Notes: generated by a model from the sequence alone, not told the origin. A stretch of 64,000 nucleotides of DNA from an uncultured Eubacteriales bacterium (GCA_949296115.1 CASFNR010000003.1:57310-121309), one strand, 5' to 3'. Positions 42,512 to 50,262 are shown, counted from the stretch's first letter. Translations and numbers: made by a program.

Positions 42512-44023
42512 ATGGCCCGAAACCCCAAGCACTGCGGCACGGGAGCCACCGTGCTGGTGACGATTCTGATTCTGCTGATGATTGCGGCGACTGCGTTCGT
42601 AATCTGGCTGTGTATTGATATGACCAACCGGGAACCGGACAGCGGCGCCACCACCCAGGATCATCTGGTGCAGCTGCCCACTGCTGCCGTCACCCAGGCC
42701 CCTGAGACCCAGCCGCCCACCACAGAGCCGGAACCGGAGCCGGAGAAAGTGGTGGCCACCGCCACCGTTGCATCCATGGGGGACCTGCTCATGCACCTGC
42801 CGGTGATTACTACCTGCCGGCAAAGCGATGGCAGCTACAATTTTGATTCCATCTTCCAATATGTGGAGGACACCATCTCCGGCTACGACTATGCGGCGGC
42901 GAATCTGGAAACCACCTTTGGCGGGTCGGACTACCCCATCCAGGGAAATCCCCTGTTCAACTGTCCGGATTCTCTGGCAGATGCGGTGCTGGCCGCCGGG
43001 TATGATATGCTCCTCACCGCCAATAACCACTGCGGCGATACCACTGCCTCCGGTGTGCTGCGCACCCTGGAGCAGGTGCGCAGCGTGGGCCTGGCCACCC
43101 TGGGTACCCAGCTCAACGCCGAGGAAAAGAAGTATGAGGTGGTGGATGTGAACGGCATCAAAATCGGCATGGTTGCCTATACCTATGCAACCGGCGTCAC
43201 CTCCGACGGTCGTCCCTCCCTGAACGGCAACGCCGCCCTGAGCCAGGCGGGCATTGTGAACTACTTCTTGGAGAATAACCTGGACCAGTTCTATGCCGAC
43301 GTGGAGCAGCGGCTGGAGGAAATGAGAAATGACGGCGCCGAGGCCACCATTCTGTATATCCACTGGGGCGTGGAGTACCAGATGAAGGAGAACCAGACCC
43401 AGCGGACCATTGCCCAGAAGCTGTGTGACCTGGGGGTGGACGTGATTGTGGGCGGTCATCCCCATGTGGTGGAGCCGATGGACCTGCTGGAGAGCACGGT
43501 TGACCCCAACCACAAGAGCGTGATTCTCTACTCCATGGGCAATGCGGTATCCAACCAGCGCACCGGTATCAGCGACCTGTTCCCCGCCGGATACACCGAG
43601 GATGGGGCCCTGTTTACGGTGACCTTTGAAAAGTATTCCGACGGCAAGGTTTACCTGGCCGGGGCGGACGTGGTGCCCACCTGGGTGAATATGCACAGCA
43701 ACAACGGATCCAAGGAATACAACATCCTGCCCCTGGTGAAGGACCGGCAGGAGGAGTGGATGGCGCTGTTCAATCTGACCCAGGCCAATTATGATGCCGC
43801 TGTGAAGTCCTATGACCGGACCATGGGCATTGTGGGCGAGGGCCTGACAGAGTGCCAGACCTGGCTGGAGGAGGCCAAGGCAGAGCGGGAGGCCTATTAT
43901 CTGGACCTGGCCCAGAACCCGGAGAAGTACGAAACCACCCAGACTGCTGCCCCGGAGACAACCCCTGTAACGGAGGGGACAACCCCCTTGACGGCGGAGA
44001 CAACCCTCCCCGCCGCAGCCTGA
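42512..44023 (+). CDS. CapA-family poly-gamma-glutamate-capsule-type metallophosphatase
   Basis: The 503-residue protein has an N-terminal transmembrane helix (ATVLVTILILLMIAATAFVIWL), a Thr/Pro/Glu linker, then the CapA/PGA_cap domain with metallophosphoesterase motifs: ASMGDLLMHLP, AAANLETTFGG, LTANNHCGDT, YIHWGVEY and VIVGGHPHVVEP. It is exposed outside the membrane. In bacilli CapA helps make poly-gamma-glutamate, but many CapA-like proteins occur without capsule genes, and no PgsBC partners are near. A Thr/Pro-rich tail (ETTPVTEGTTPLTAETT) ends the protein. Ribosome site GAAGGAGG precedes the ATG. The gene ends at the terminator at 44029. The true reaction is unknown. Confidence 0.87.
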   Translation: MARNPKHCGTGATVLVTILILLMIAATAFVIWLCIDMTNREPDSGATTQDHLVQLPTAAVTQAPETQPPTTEPEPEPEKVVATATVASMGDLLMHLPVITTCRQSDGSYNFDSIFQYVEDTISGYDYAAANLETTFGGSDYPIQGNPLFNCPDSLADAVLAAGYDMLLTANNHCGDTTASGVLRTLEQVRSVGLATLGTQLNAEEKKYEVVDVNGIKIGMVAYTYATGVTSDGRPSLNGNAALSQAGIVNYFLENNLDQFYADVEQRLEEMRNDGAEATILYIHWGVEYQMKENQTQRTIAQKLCDLGVDVIVGGHPHVVEPMDLLESTVDPNHKSVILYSMGNAVSNQRTGISDLFPAGYTEDGALFTVTFEKYSDGKVYLAGADVVPTWVNMHSNNGSKEYNILPLVKDRQEEWMALFNLTQANYDAAVKSYDRTMGIVGEGLTECQTWLEEAKAEREAYYLDLAQNPEKYETTQTAAPETTPVTEGTTPLTAETTLPAAA

Positions 44024-44028
44024 AATAC

Positions 44029-44068
44029 AATAGCGCAGACAGAAAAGCCTCTGTCTGCGCTATTTTTT
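44029..44068. terminator. Terminator between the CapA-like and XRE regulator genes
   Basis: Perfect 15-base arms (44029-44043 and 44050-44064) with T-rich end (44063-44068) for the plus strand. The stop codon of the convergent XRE gene (44060) lies inside the hairpin. Confidence 0.85.
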
Positions 44069-44857
44069 CTGCATACAGGCGTATTCGTAGGCACGCTTGT
44101 AGTCTCCCAGCTCCCGGTAGCAGATTTCCAGCTTCTGGGCTGTCTCCCGGGGGAAGGTGGCCTCCGCCTTGTGAAAGCACTGGGTGGCGGGAAGATACTG
44201 GCTGTCCTGAAGATAGCTTTCTCCCCGCAGCAGGTACCATTGGGGATGGGCCTGGTCCTCCGCTGCGTCCAGCAATTTTCCGGCACGGTCAGGGAGTCCC
44301 TGAAGAAGGGCATCTCTGGCACGCAGCAGCAGTTCCGTGTCCAGGCTGGGCAGATGCTGGGTGACGGCTTCCCCGGAGACCTGCCCAAGCAGCAGCAGCC
44401 GCTGCCGCTCCAGTTCCCGGGTGCAGTAACAGGGGAGGGAGGGAATCCGCTCCAGCAGGGATTGGGCGTAGGGCCTCCGCCCTTCCTCCAGGGCTTTCCG
44501 GGCCAATTCCAGATGGCAGCAGACCCAGATCAGCTGCTGCTCCCGGTCGTACACCGGGTCCGGCTTCTGGTAGGTTTTCAGAGCCTCCAGCGCCTCGGAC
44601 CAGTCCCCGGCGTCAAAATTGCGGCGGGCGGCATCCATGGCGGCCTGATTGGGAGAGAGGACGGCGGATTCCTCCAGGAAATAGCTGACGTTTTTTCCCA
44701 GACGGGCGGCCAGGTACTGGAGGGTTTTCATGGATGGCTGGGCGGTGCCGTGTTCGATCAGCGAGAGCATATTCCGGGTAATTTCCTCCCCGCACAGCTG
44801 ACGCTGGCTCAGACCGGCGTCCAACCGGGCCTGCCGGAGCTTTTCTCCCAGTTCCAT
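44060..44857 (-). CDS. XRE-family HTH regulator with helical repeat domain
   Basis: The 265-residue protein begins with an XRE-type helix-turn-helix (LRQARLDAGLSQRQLCGEEI, TRNMLSLIEHGTAQPSMKTLQYLAARL, residues about 7-55). The rest is helical with TPR-like pairs such as ALKTYQKPDPVYDREQQLIW and HKAEATFPRETAQKLEI. This is the design of RRNPP-like or SutR-like regulators, which bind DNA through the HTH and sense a peptide or small ligand with the repeats. It has its own promoter with an extended TATGAT -10 (44896-44901) and is divergent from the DUF975-like membrane protein gene, which it may control. No RRNPP peptide gene was seen nearby. Confidence 0.85.
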   Translation of the reverse strand: MELGEKLRQARLDAGLSQRQLCGEEITRNMLSLIEHGTAQPSMKTLQYLAARLGKNVSYFLEESAVLSPNQAAMDAARRNFDAGDWSEALEALKTYQKPDPVYDREQQLIWVCCHLELARKALEEGRRPYAQSLLERIPSLPCYCTRELERQRLLLLGQVSGEAVTQHLPSLDTELLLRARDALLQGLPDRAGKLLDAAEDQAHPQWYLLRGESYLQDSQYLPATQCFHKAEATFPRETAQKLEICYRELGDYKRAYEYACMQKK

Positions 44858-44895
44858 GGAACCGCCTCCTTTTCATAAAGTGGGGGATATCTGCA

Positions 44896-44924
44896 ATCAT
44901 AGCACAAATCCGCCCGGTTTTCTA
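44896..44924 (-). promoter_or_regulatory. Promoter of the XRE regulator gene
   Basis: Minus-strand TAGAAA (44919-44924) and TATGAT (44896-44901) with a 17-base spacer and an extended TGC before the -10. Confidence 0.55.
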
Positions 44925-44942
44925 CCGTCACAAAAATTTCAT

Positions 44943-44971
44943 TTGCTATTTTCTTGGGAATGGTTTATAAC
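44943..44971 (+). promoter_or_regulatory. Promoter of the DUF975-like gene
   Basis: TTGCTA (44943-44948) and TATAAC (44966-44971) with a 17-base spacer. The small inverted repeat ACAG/CTGT around 44970-44983 overlaps the start of transcription. Confidence 0.6.
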
Positions 44972-45025
44972 AGTAGTAATCTGTTGTAGAATTTTGAACC
45001 GGAACGAGAAACGGAGCTGAGGTCT

Positions 45026-46021
45026 ATGGATATTCAGGATGGAAGCCGGATGCGGGCAGTGTCCCGGCAGCGGTTGGAAAATGCGCCCCAGGCGGGAAAA
45101 ATTGTACTGGTGTACGCCCTTCTCAGCGTGGGGCTGCACGCCGTCTCCATGGCGGTGGACTGGCTTCTGTCGGTGCAGGTGAATTCTGCAGGGGGGCTGG
45201 ATAATCTGAGTACCCGCACCATGTTCCAGGCGGTGCAGACCATGCTTCCTCTGATTCTTCCGCTGATTACCATGTGCCTGGATGTGGGTTATTTGTCTGC
45301 GGTGCTGCGGATTGCCCGCCGCCAATACGCTTCTCCTCAAAGTCTGCGGCTGGGATTTGACCGATTCTGGGTGCTGCTGCGGCTGACAGTGGCCCGTGGG
45401 GTTATTTTCACCGTAATCGGTTTTGGCTGCATTTATGTCGGAATCAGCATCTATCTGATGACGCCCCTGGCTGAGCCGGTGATGGAACTGCTGATGCCGC
45501 TGGTACAGGATGCATCCGTGCTCAGCGGCGGCCTGGTGATTGATGATGCCACCTATGCCCAGCTGGTTTCTGCCATGACGCCGGCGTTCCTGATTTGCGG
45601 CGGGCTGTTCCTGGTGGCGGCGCTCCCGGTGCTGTTCCAGTATCGGATGGCGGAATACGTGGTGGTGGATAAGCCTGCGGTGGGGGCATTGGCCTCCATG
45701 CGGGAAAGCCGCCGGATGCTCCGGGGGAACCGAATCCGGCTGCTGCGGATGGATTTCAGCCTGTGGTGGTATTATGCGGCAATTGGGATTGCCAATGTGG
45801 TGTGCTACGGGGACCGGATTCTGCCGCTTTTTCATGTGACGCTGCCCTGGTCGGCGGATGTGAGCTACTATGTGTTTTACTTTGCTTATCTTCTGCTCCT
45901 GTTTGTTATCTGCTGGCAGCTGCGCAACGGGGTGGAGGTGCGTTATGCCCTGGCCTATGACCAGATGCGGCCCCAGGAACCCAGCGGAGGCGCTGTGCTG
46001 GGGAATATCTTCCAGATGTAA
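45026..46021 (+). CDS. DUF975-like integral membrane protein
   Basis: The 331-residue protein has about six hydrophobic segments, for example IVLVYALLSVGLHAVSMAV near residue 25 and YYVFYFAYLLLLFVICWQL near residue 290. A block with SMRESRRMLRGNRIRLLRMDFSLWW is close to the AMKESRRLMKGN-type signature of DUF975 membrane proteins. Function is unknown. The gene has its own promoter and is divergent from the XRE regulator. A bidirectional terminator (46027-46062) follows directly. The ribosome site is only GAGG at suboptimal spacing, so expression may be modest. Confidence 0.65.
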   Translation: MDIQDGSRMRAVSRQRLENAPQAGKIVLVYALLSVGLHAVSMAVDWLLSVQVNSAGGLDNLSTRTMFQAVQTMLPLILPLITMCLDVGYLSAVLRIARRQYASPQSLRLGFDRFWVLLRLTVARGVIFTVIGFGCIYVGISIYLMTPLAEPVMELLMPLVQDASVLSGGLVIDDATYAQLVSAMTPAFLICGGLFLVAALPVLFQYRMAEYVVVDKPAVGALASMRESRRMLRGNRIRLLRMDFSLWWYYAAIGIANVVCYGDRILPLFHVTLPWSADVSYYVFYFAYLLLLFVICWQLRNGVEVRYALAYDQMRPQEPSGGAVLGNIFQM

Positions 46022-46026
46022 CAAAA

Positions 46027-46062
46027 AACGCCGCCGTTTCCGGGAAAGGAAACGGCGGCGTT
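46027..46062. terminator. Terminator of the iron-sulfur operon, also usable from the plus side
   Basis: Perfect 15-base arms (46027-46041 and 46048-46062) followed on the minus strand by TTTTTTG, seven bases after the rrf2 stop. The plus tail is poor. Confidence 0.85.
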
Positions 46063-46068
46063 GTGCTG

Positions 46069-46479
46069 TTATTTGTTCTCTTTCAGCAGATCGGCAATGG
46101 TAATGCCCTCAAAGAAGTCGTTGATCATCTTGTCCAGCTTCTCCCACATGGGCAGGGCGTTGCAGCACTCCGCCCGGGCGCAGGCTGCGGCCCCCTGGCT
46201 GGTGCAGGAAACAGCGGTAAGCCCGCCTTCGGTCAGCTTGAGAATGCTGCCCACGGTGTACTCCTCCGGCTTGCGGTTGAGCCGGTAGCCGCCGCCCTTG
46301 CCGTGGACGGCGTCCACGAACCCGGCCTTGGACAAGGTGGTCATAATGGATTCCAGATATTTCTGGGAAATGCCTTCCGCTTCGGCAATTTCCTTCAGGG
46401 GAATGTACTCTTCCCCGCCCCGCTGGGCAAAGCTGACCATCACCCGCAGGGCATAGCGTCCTTTGGTAGATACGATCAT
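46069..46479 (-). CDS. Rrf2-family transcriptional regulator (IscR-like)
   Basis: The 136-residue protein has the Rrf2 winged helix (MIVSTKGRYALRVMVSF, then SQKYLESIMTTLSKAGF and GKGGGYRL) and a Cys-rich loop (CTSQGAAACARAECC) in the position where IscR binds a [2Fe-2S] cluster. It would sense iron-sulfur sufficiency and repress its own operon. Its ATG is five bases from the iscU stop and overlaps no obvious ribosome site, so it is probably translated by coupling. It is last in the transcript nifS-iscU-rrf2, unlike E. coli isc where iscR leads. Two CCTA-N9-TAGG repeats at the operon promoter are its likely operators. Confidence 0.93.
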   Translation of the reverse strand: MIVSTKGRYALRVMVSFAQRGGEEYIPLKEIAEAEGISQKYLESIMTTLSKAGFVDAVHGKGGGYRLNRKPEEYTVGSILKLTEGGLTAVSCTSQGAAACARAECCNALPMWEKLDKMINDFFEGITIADLLKENK

Positions 46480-46483
46480 GGCT

Positions 46484-46912
46484 TTACTCGCAGTGCTCGC
46501 AATGCTCGCAGTCGGGGAACTGGGACTTGTCGTAGGGGATGTTGTTGCGGTCGAAATAGTCTTTCAGGGCGTTGTGGATGGCTTCCTCCGCCAGCACGGA
46601 GCAGTGCATCTTGTGGGCGGGCAGACCGTCCAGGGCCTCGGCTACCGCCTTGTTGGTCAGGGCCATGGCGTCATAGACGGACTTGCCCTTGATCATCTCC
46701 GTGGCCATGGAGGAGGAGGCAATGGCGGAGCCGCAGCCGAAGGTTTCGAACTTCACATCCTCAATGATGTCGTTTTCGATTTTCAGGTAAATCTTCATAA
46801 TGTCGCCGCACTTGGCGTTGCCCACTTCACCCACGCCGCTGGCGTCCTCAATCACGCCCACGTTCCGGGGGTGAGTAAAATGATCCATTACTTTTTCACT
46901 GTACAGTGCCAT
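46484..46912 (-). CDS. Iron-sulfur cluster assembly scaffold protein (NifU/IscU-like)
   Basis: The 142-residue scaffold holds nascent [Fe-S] clusters made with the sulfur from the neighbouring cysteine desulfurase. Conserved Cys residues are in GNAKCGDIM, FETFGCGSAIASSS and MHCSVLAEEA, the expected three of the IscU-type fold. Its C-terminus has a Cys/Glu/His run DCEHCEHCE, which is not part of the basic fold. The start at 46912 follows AGGAGAAAC. It is the middle gene of the operon, 38 bases after the desulfurase gene. Assignment is certain as to family. Confidence 0.95.
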   Translation of the reverse strand: MALYSEKVMDHFTHPRNVGVIEDASGVGEVGNAKCGDIMKIYLKIENDIIEDVKFETFGCGSAIASSSMATEMIKGKSVYDAMALTNKAVAEALDGLPAHKMHCSVLAEEAIHNALKDYFDRNNIPYDKSQFPDCEHCEHCE

Positions 46913-46950
46913 GGTTTGTTTCTCCTATTCTATATGAAATGTGAGGGTTT

Positions 46951-48138
46951 TTACAGGATATACTGCCGCTTTCCGGTCTGCAGATCCCGCCAGACCGGGC
47001 TCATGTTCCGCAGGTACTGCACCACCTCGGGGACCACCTTCAGGATGTGGCCGACTTCCTCGTCGGTGTTGTACTCGCTCAGGGACAGCCGCAGGGAGCC
47101 GTGGGCCACATCGTGAACCCGGCCGATGGCCAGCAGCACATGGCTGGGATCCAGGGAGCCGGAGGTGCAGGCGGAGCCGGAAGAAGCCGCCACGCCGTTC
47201 ATGTCCAGCAGAAGCAGCAGGCTCTCGCCTTCGATGCCCTCAAAGCAGAAGCTGACGTTGCCGGGCAGCCGATTCACCGGGTCGCCGTTCAGGGCGCTGT
47301 GGGGAATCTGGCTCAGGCCGGCGATCAGCTTGTCCCGCATGGCGGCCACCCGGGGCATATTCTCGTCCATATGGTCGCAGGCGTCCTTCAGGGCTGCCGC
47401 CATGGAGACGATACCGGCGATGTTCTCAGTGCCGGCCCGCTTGCTGCGCTCCTGGGCGCCGCCCTCAATCAGATTCTGAATGGGGAAGCCCTTGCGGACG
47501 TACAGGGCGCCCACGCCCTTGGGACCGTGGAATTTGTGGCCAGACAGGCTGAGCATGTCAATGTTCTCTTCCTTCACGTTGATGTGCAGGTGGCCCACAG
47601 CCTGAACGGCGTCGGTGTGGAAGGGAACGCCGGCCTCCTTGCAGATGGCGCCGATCTCCCCGATGGGAAGGATAGAGCCGATTTCGTTGTTGGCGTACAT
47701 CACGGTAACCAGGCAGGTATCTTCCCGGATGGCGTCCTTGACCTGCTGGGCGGTGATGGTATGGCCCTGGCTCACATCCAGGTAAGTGACCTCGAAGCCT
47801 TCCTTCTCCAGCTTGGCCAGGGTATGGAGCACGGCGTGGTGTTCAAAGGCAGTGGTGATGATGTGCTTTTTGCCTTTCCGGGCGCCGTTGAAAGCGGCGG
47901 AACGGATGGCCTGGTTGTCGGCTTCGCTGCCGCCGGAGGTGAAGATGATCTCCCGGGGCTCGCAGCCCAGGCACTGGGCCACTGTGGCCCGGGCGGACTC
48001 CAGGGCTTCCTTGGCCCGCTGACCAACGGAGTGGAGGCTGGAGGGGTTGCCGTATTCCTGCATCAGATAGGGGGTCATGGCGTCCACGGCCACTTTGCTC
48101 ATGGCGGTGGTGGCGGCATTGTCGGCGTAAACGTACAT
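46951..48138 (-). CDS. Cysteine desulfurase (NifS/IscS type)
   Basis: This PLP enzyme takes sulfur from L-cysteine for Fe-S clusters. The 395-residue protein has YADNAATTAMS at the start, FTSGGSEADNQA, the PLP Lys in SLSGHKFHGPKGVG, and the catalytic Cys loop ASSGSACTSGSLDPSHVL near residue 330. It is the first gene of the operon, with the start at 48138 behind AAGGAGGATTATATAGA. The promoter at 48184-48212 has a perfect TTGACA -35, overlapped by a predicted Rrf2 operator, so the operon is probably controlled by its own third gene. Confidence is high; IscS and NifS groups cannot be separated here. Confidence 0.97.
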   Translation of the reverse strand: MYVYADNAATTAMSKVAVDAMTPYLMQEYGNPSSLHSVGQRAKEALESARATVAQCLGCEPREIIFTSGGSEADNQAIRSAAFNGARKGKKHIITTAFEHHAVLHTLAKLEKEGFEVTYLDVSQGHTITAQQVKDAIREDTCLVTVMYANNEIGSILPIGEIGAICKEAGVPFHTDAVQAVGHLHINVKEENIDMLSLSGHKFHGPKGVGALYVRKGFPIQNLIEGGAQERSKRAGTENIAGIVSMAAALKDACDHMDENMPRVAAMRDKLIAGLSQIPHSALNGDPVNRLPGNVSFCFEGIEGESLLLLLDMNGVAASSGSACTSGSLDPSHVLLAIGRVHDVAHGSLRLSLSEYNTDEEVGHILKVVPEVVQYLRNMSPVWRDLQTGKRQYIL

Positions 48139-48164
48139 TCTATATAATCCTCCTTGTGGTTCAA

Positions 48165-48181
48165 CCTAGTAATTCCATAGG
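48165..48181. promoter_or_regulatory. Predicted Rrf2 operator, downstream copy
   Basis: CCTA (48165-48168), nine bases, then TAGG (48178-48181). It sits just past the -10 and covers the start of transcription, where a bound repressor would block initiation. A second copy with the same geometry is at 48200-48216; the centres are 35 bases apart. Confidence 0.6.
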
Positions 48182-48183
48182 GA

Positions 48184-48212
48184 ATCATAGCACGCTCTGC
48201 CTACCTTGTCAA
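48184..48212 (-). promoter_or_regulatory. Promoter of the nifS-iscU-rrf2 operon
   Basis: Minus-strand perfect -35 TTGACA (48207-48212), 17-base spacer, -10 TATGAT (48184-48189). It lies 46 bases upstream of the nifS ATG. One predicted operator overlaps the -35, the other overlaps the transcription start. Confidence 0.8.
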
Positions 48213-48216
48213 TAGG
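48200..48216. promoter_or_regulatory. Predicted Rrf2 operator, upstream copy
   Basis: CCTA (48200-48203), nine bases, then TAGG (48213-48216), overlapping the -35. A further TAGG half lies at 48221-48224. Confidence 0.6.
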
Positions 48217-48246
48217 TAAATAGGGCACGATGGAATTTTCCTCCCA

Positions 48247-48702
48247 TTATTTCACAATGGTTCCCAGATAGGCCGCAATCGTTTCCAGCCCGGCCTGGTC
48301 CGCCGGGGTAAAGCGGCTGTAGTCCGGACTGTCGATGTCCAGCACGCCCCACACCTGCCCGCCTGCCCGGATGGGCAGCACGATCTCGGAATTGGAGGCG
48401 CCATCGCAGGCAATGTGTCCGGGAAATTCGTGGACATTGTCCACCCGCTGCACCTGGTTTTGCTCTGCGGCGGTGCCGCAGACCCCCTTGCCCATAGGGA
48501 TGCGGATGCAGGCGGGTTTTCCCTGGAAGGGACCGAGAATCAGGGCGTCTCCCTCCCGCTTGTAAAAGCCTGCCCAGTTGATCCGGGGCAGGCTCTGCCA
48601 CAGCATGGCGGAGGCGTTGGCCAGATTGGCAGTTTCATAGGGTACGCCCTGGGTCAGGGCCTTCAGCTGGGCCAGCAGCAAGGAATAATCAGTCGGTTCC
48701 AT
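48247..48702 (-). CDS. GAF-domain free methionine-(R)-sulfoxide reductase
   Basis: fRMsr reduces free methionine R-sulfoxide with thioredoxin. The 151-residue GAF protein has the family's three redox Cys at positions 65, 75 and 99 (ACIRIPMGKGVCGTA and HIACDGASNSE), with spacings of 10 and 24 that I recall as the same as Cys84/94/118 of the E. coli enzyme. The C-terminus VWGVLDIDSPDYSRF with GLETIAAYLG is the usual GAF end. A promoter TTGCCT/TAAAAT (48753-48758, 48730-48735) lies upstream. It seems monocistronic, between the iron-sulfur operon and the SpoIVB-like gene. The catalytic Cys conservation makes the call strong. Confidence 0.93.
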   Translation of the reverse strand: MEPTDYSLLLAQLKALTQGVPYETANLANASAMLWQSLPRINWAGFYKREGDALILGPFQGKPACIRIPMGKGVCGTAAEQNQVQRVDNVHEFPGHIACDGASNSEIVLPIRAGGQVWGVLDIDSPDYSRFTPADQAGLETIAAYLGTIVK

Positions 48703-48729
48703 AAGCAGTCTCCTTCGCTTGTTTTTGTT

Positions 48730-48758
48730 ATTTTACCGTGTTTTGACAAGACAGGCAA
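48730..48758 (-). promoter_or_regulatory. Promoter of the fRMsr gene
   Basis: Minus-strand TTGCCT (48753-48758) and TAAAAT (48730-48735) with a 17-base spacer. Confidence 0.6.
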
Positions 48759-48807
48759 GAAGAATCTGCGGTTTCCACAGCCTTCCTCTGTTTTCGACTT
48801 TTTCAGC

Positions 48808-48836
48808 GGTTACATTTCCGCCGCCGGGTCATATTA
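48808..48836 (+). promoter_or_regulatory. Candidate forespore sigma-F-type promoter of the SpoIVB-like gene
   Basis: GGTCATATTA (48827-48836) matches the B. subtilis sigma-F -10 pattern GGNNANANTW, and GGTTA (48808-48812), 14 bases upstream, is a partial match to GYATA. No good vegetative promoter is visible in this gap on the plus strand. Confidence 0.35.
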
Positions 48837-48864
48837 AGAGGGCAGACAAAAAGGAGGCTGAGCT

Positions 48865-49833
48865 ATGAAACGAATGCTGCGTTCCATCGCGCTGACGGCG
48901 ATGCTGTTTGCTCTGCTGCCGATGAAAACCTGGGCGGCGGAGTTTTTGATACCGGTGGGGGAAGTGATCGGCCTGCAGATGGGAAGCGATACGCTGACGG
49001 TGGTGGCTTATGATGAAATTCTGGGAGAAGCGGCCCGGAGCGCCGGGCTGAAAATTGGTGACGAGCTGGTAAAAATTGAAGAAACTGCCATCCATGGCCC
49101 GGAGGATGTGCGCACTGCGCTCCGGGAGCAGGATGCGGCGGTGGAAGTGACGGTCCGGCGGAACGGAAAGCTCAATACCCTGCATATCACCCCCCGGCAG
49201 ACGGAGGAAGGTCCCCGGCTGGGCATTTATCTGCGCCAGGGCATTGCAGGCATCGGCACCGTTACCTATTATGACCCGGAAACCGGCCGGTTCGGCACGT
49301 TGGGCCATGGGGTCAGCGACGCCAAGGGAAATCTGCTGAACATGACCCAGGGCGGGGCATACGAAGCCACGGTGCAGTCCATTAAAAAAGGAAAATCCGG
49401 GGAACCGGGCCAGCTGAAGGGGACGGCCAGCAATTCCATGCCCTTCGGCGTGCTGCTGCGGAACACGGAACAGGGCGTATTCGGCACCACACCCCAGGGT
49501 TGGCAGGGGGAAGCGGTGGAGACGGCTTCTTATGAAGAGATACAGGGCGGCCCGGCGGTGATTCGCTCTACGGTTTCCGGCGGCGTTCCCCGGGAATATT
49601 CTGTGGAAATTTTGAAAATCTATCCCGAAACCAGAACCGACGGCCGGAACTTCCTGCTGAAAGTGACGGACCCGGCGCTGCTGGAGCTAACCGGGGGCAT
49701 TGTCCAGGGAATGTCCGGAAGTCCCATTCTCCAGAATGGGAAACTCATCGGCGCGGTAACCCATGTCCTGGTCAGCGATGCAACCACCGGCTATGGAATT
49801 TATATCGGCAATATGCTGAAGGCGGCAGCATAA
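48865..49833 (+). CDS. SpoIVB-like serine peptidase (PDZ-S55 type)
   Basis: SpoIVB is secreted from the forespore and triggers sigma-K activation by cutting SpoIVFA. This 322-residue protein has a signal peptide or anchor (RSIALTAMLFALLPMKTWAA), a PDZ domain (SAGLKIGDELVKIEE), then the S55 peptidase with the His in FGTLGHGVSDAKG and the catalytic Ser in GIVQGMSGSPILQNG (about residue 284), and GAVTHVLVSDATTGYG at the end. It is about 100 residues shorter than B. subtilis SpoIVB, mainly before the PDZ domain. It has AAAAGGAGG before the ATG. Its presence argues for an endospore-forming lineage. The neighbourhood lacks spo0A, which often follows spoIVB in Bacillota. Confidence 0.88.
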   Translation: MKRMLRSIALTAMLFALLPMKTWAAEFLIPVGEVIGLQMGSDTLTVVAYDEILGEAARSAGLKIGDELVKIEETAIHGPEDVRTALREQDAAVEVTVRRNGKLNTLHITPRQTEEGPRLGIYLRQGIAGIGTVTYYDPETGRFGTLGHGVSDAKGNLLNMTQGGAYEATVQSIKKGKSGEPGQLKGTASNSMPFGVLLRNTEQGVFGTTPQGWQGEAVETASYEEIQGGPAVIRSTVSGGVPREYSVEILKIYPETRTDGRNFLLKVTDPALLELTGGIVQGMSGSPILQNGKLIGAVTHVLVSDATTGYGIYIGNMLKAAA

Positions 49834-49842
49834 AAAATAAAA

Positions 49843-49868
49843 ATGGGAACGGCGTGAGCCGTTCCCAT
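49843..49868 (-). terminator. Terminator of the MazG-like gene
   Basis: Perfect 11-base arms (49843-49853 and 49858-49868) around GTGA. The T-rich tail (complement of 49830-49842) is on the minus strand, so it serves the minus-strand gene ending at 49918. It may also stop the SpoIVB-like transcript. Confidence 0.72.
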
Positions 49869-49917
49869 ACTGACACCCAGATGGCTGCCTGGGGGGTTGA
49901 GGAAAACAAATGGAAAG

Positions 49918-50238
49918 TTACCAACGATTCATATTCTTTTGGAATTTTGCGATATAGGCCTGTTCCAATTCCGCTTCTGAAATATCATAGCAGCGCAGGA
50001 CATCGTTATAGTACATCAGAACATCAGCCAGTTCTTCAATGAAACTGTTTCTGATTTCCTGATTTTCGGTGATTTTTTCAGGCCCGTTCTTCTTGATAAT
50101 GTCAATTACTTCCCCAATCTCGCCAATCATCCAAAGGAGCTTGTGCTTTCCCGCTTCGGCGCAAATCGGCTCCCATTTTCCCTGATATTTTTCCTGAAGT
50201 TCATCCTGCATCTTCTGCATCTGGCAAATGCTGAACAT
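49918..50238 (-). CDS. MazG-like nucleotide pyrophosphohydrolase
   Basis: The 106-residue protein has the all-alpha NTP-PPase fold signature: KLLWMIGEIGEVIDIIKK with the first E-x-x-E pair, and IEELADVLMYYNDVL with the E-x-x-D pair, together binding Mg2+. Such enzymes hydrolyse unusual or excess (d)NTPs to the monophosphate. Length is that of a single MazG domain. The start at 50238 follows GGGAGGGGACGTT, and the promoter TTGCAG/TATAAT is at 50263-50291. It is monocistronic with a terminator at 49843. Substrate not determined by sequence. Confidence 0.85.
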   Translation of the reverse strand: MFSICQMQKMQDELQEKYQGKWEPICAEAGKHKLLWMIGEIGEVIDIIKKNGPEKITENQEIRNSFIEELADVLMYYNDVLRCYDISEAELEQAYIAKFQKNMNRW

Positions 50239-50262
50239 AACGTCCCCTCCCTTTTGCGCTTC

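Noticed and set aside
43930-44020. A tandem repeat in the 3' end of the CapA-like gene
   Set aside because: It is a low-complexity Thr/Pro/Glu tail without an exact repeat unit, common in surface-exposed proteins.
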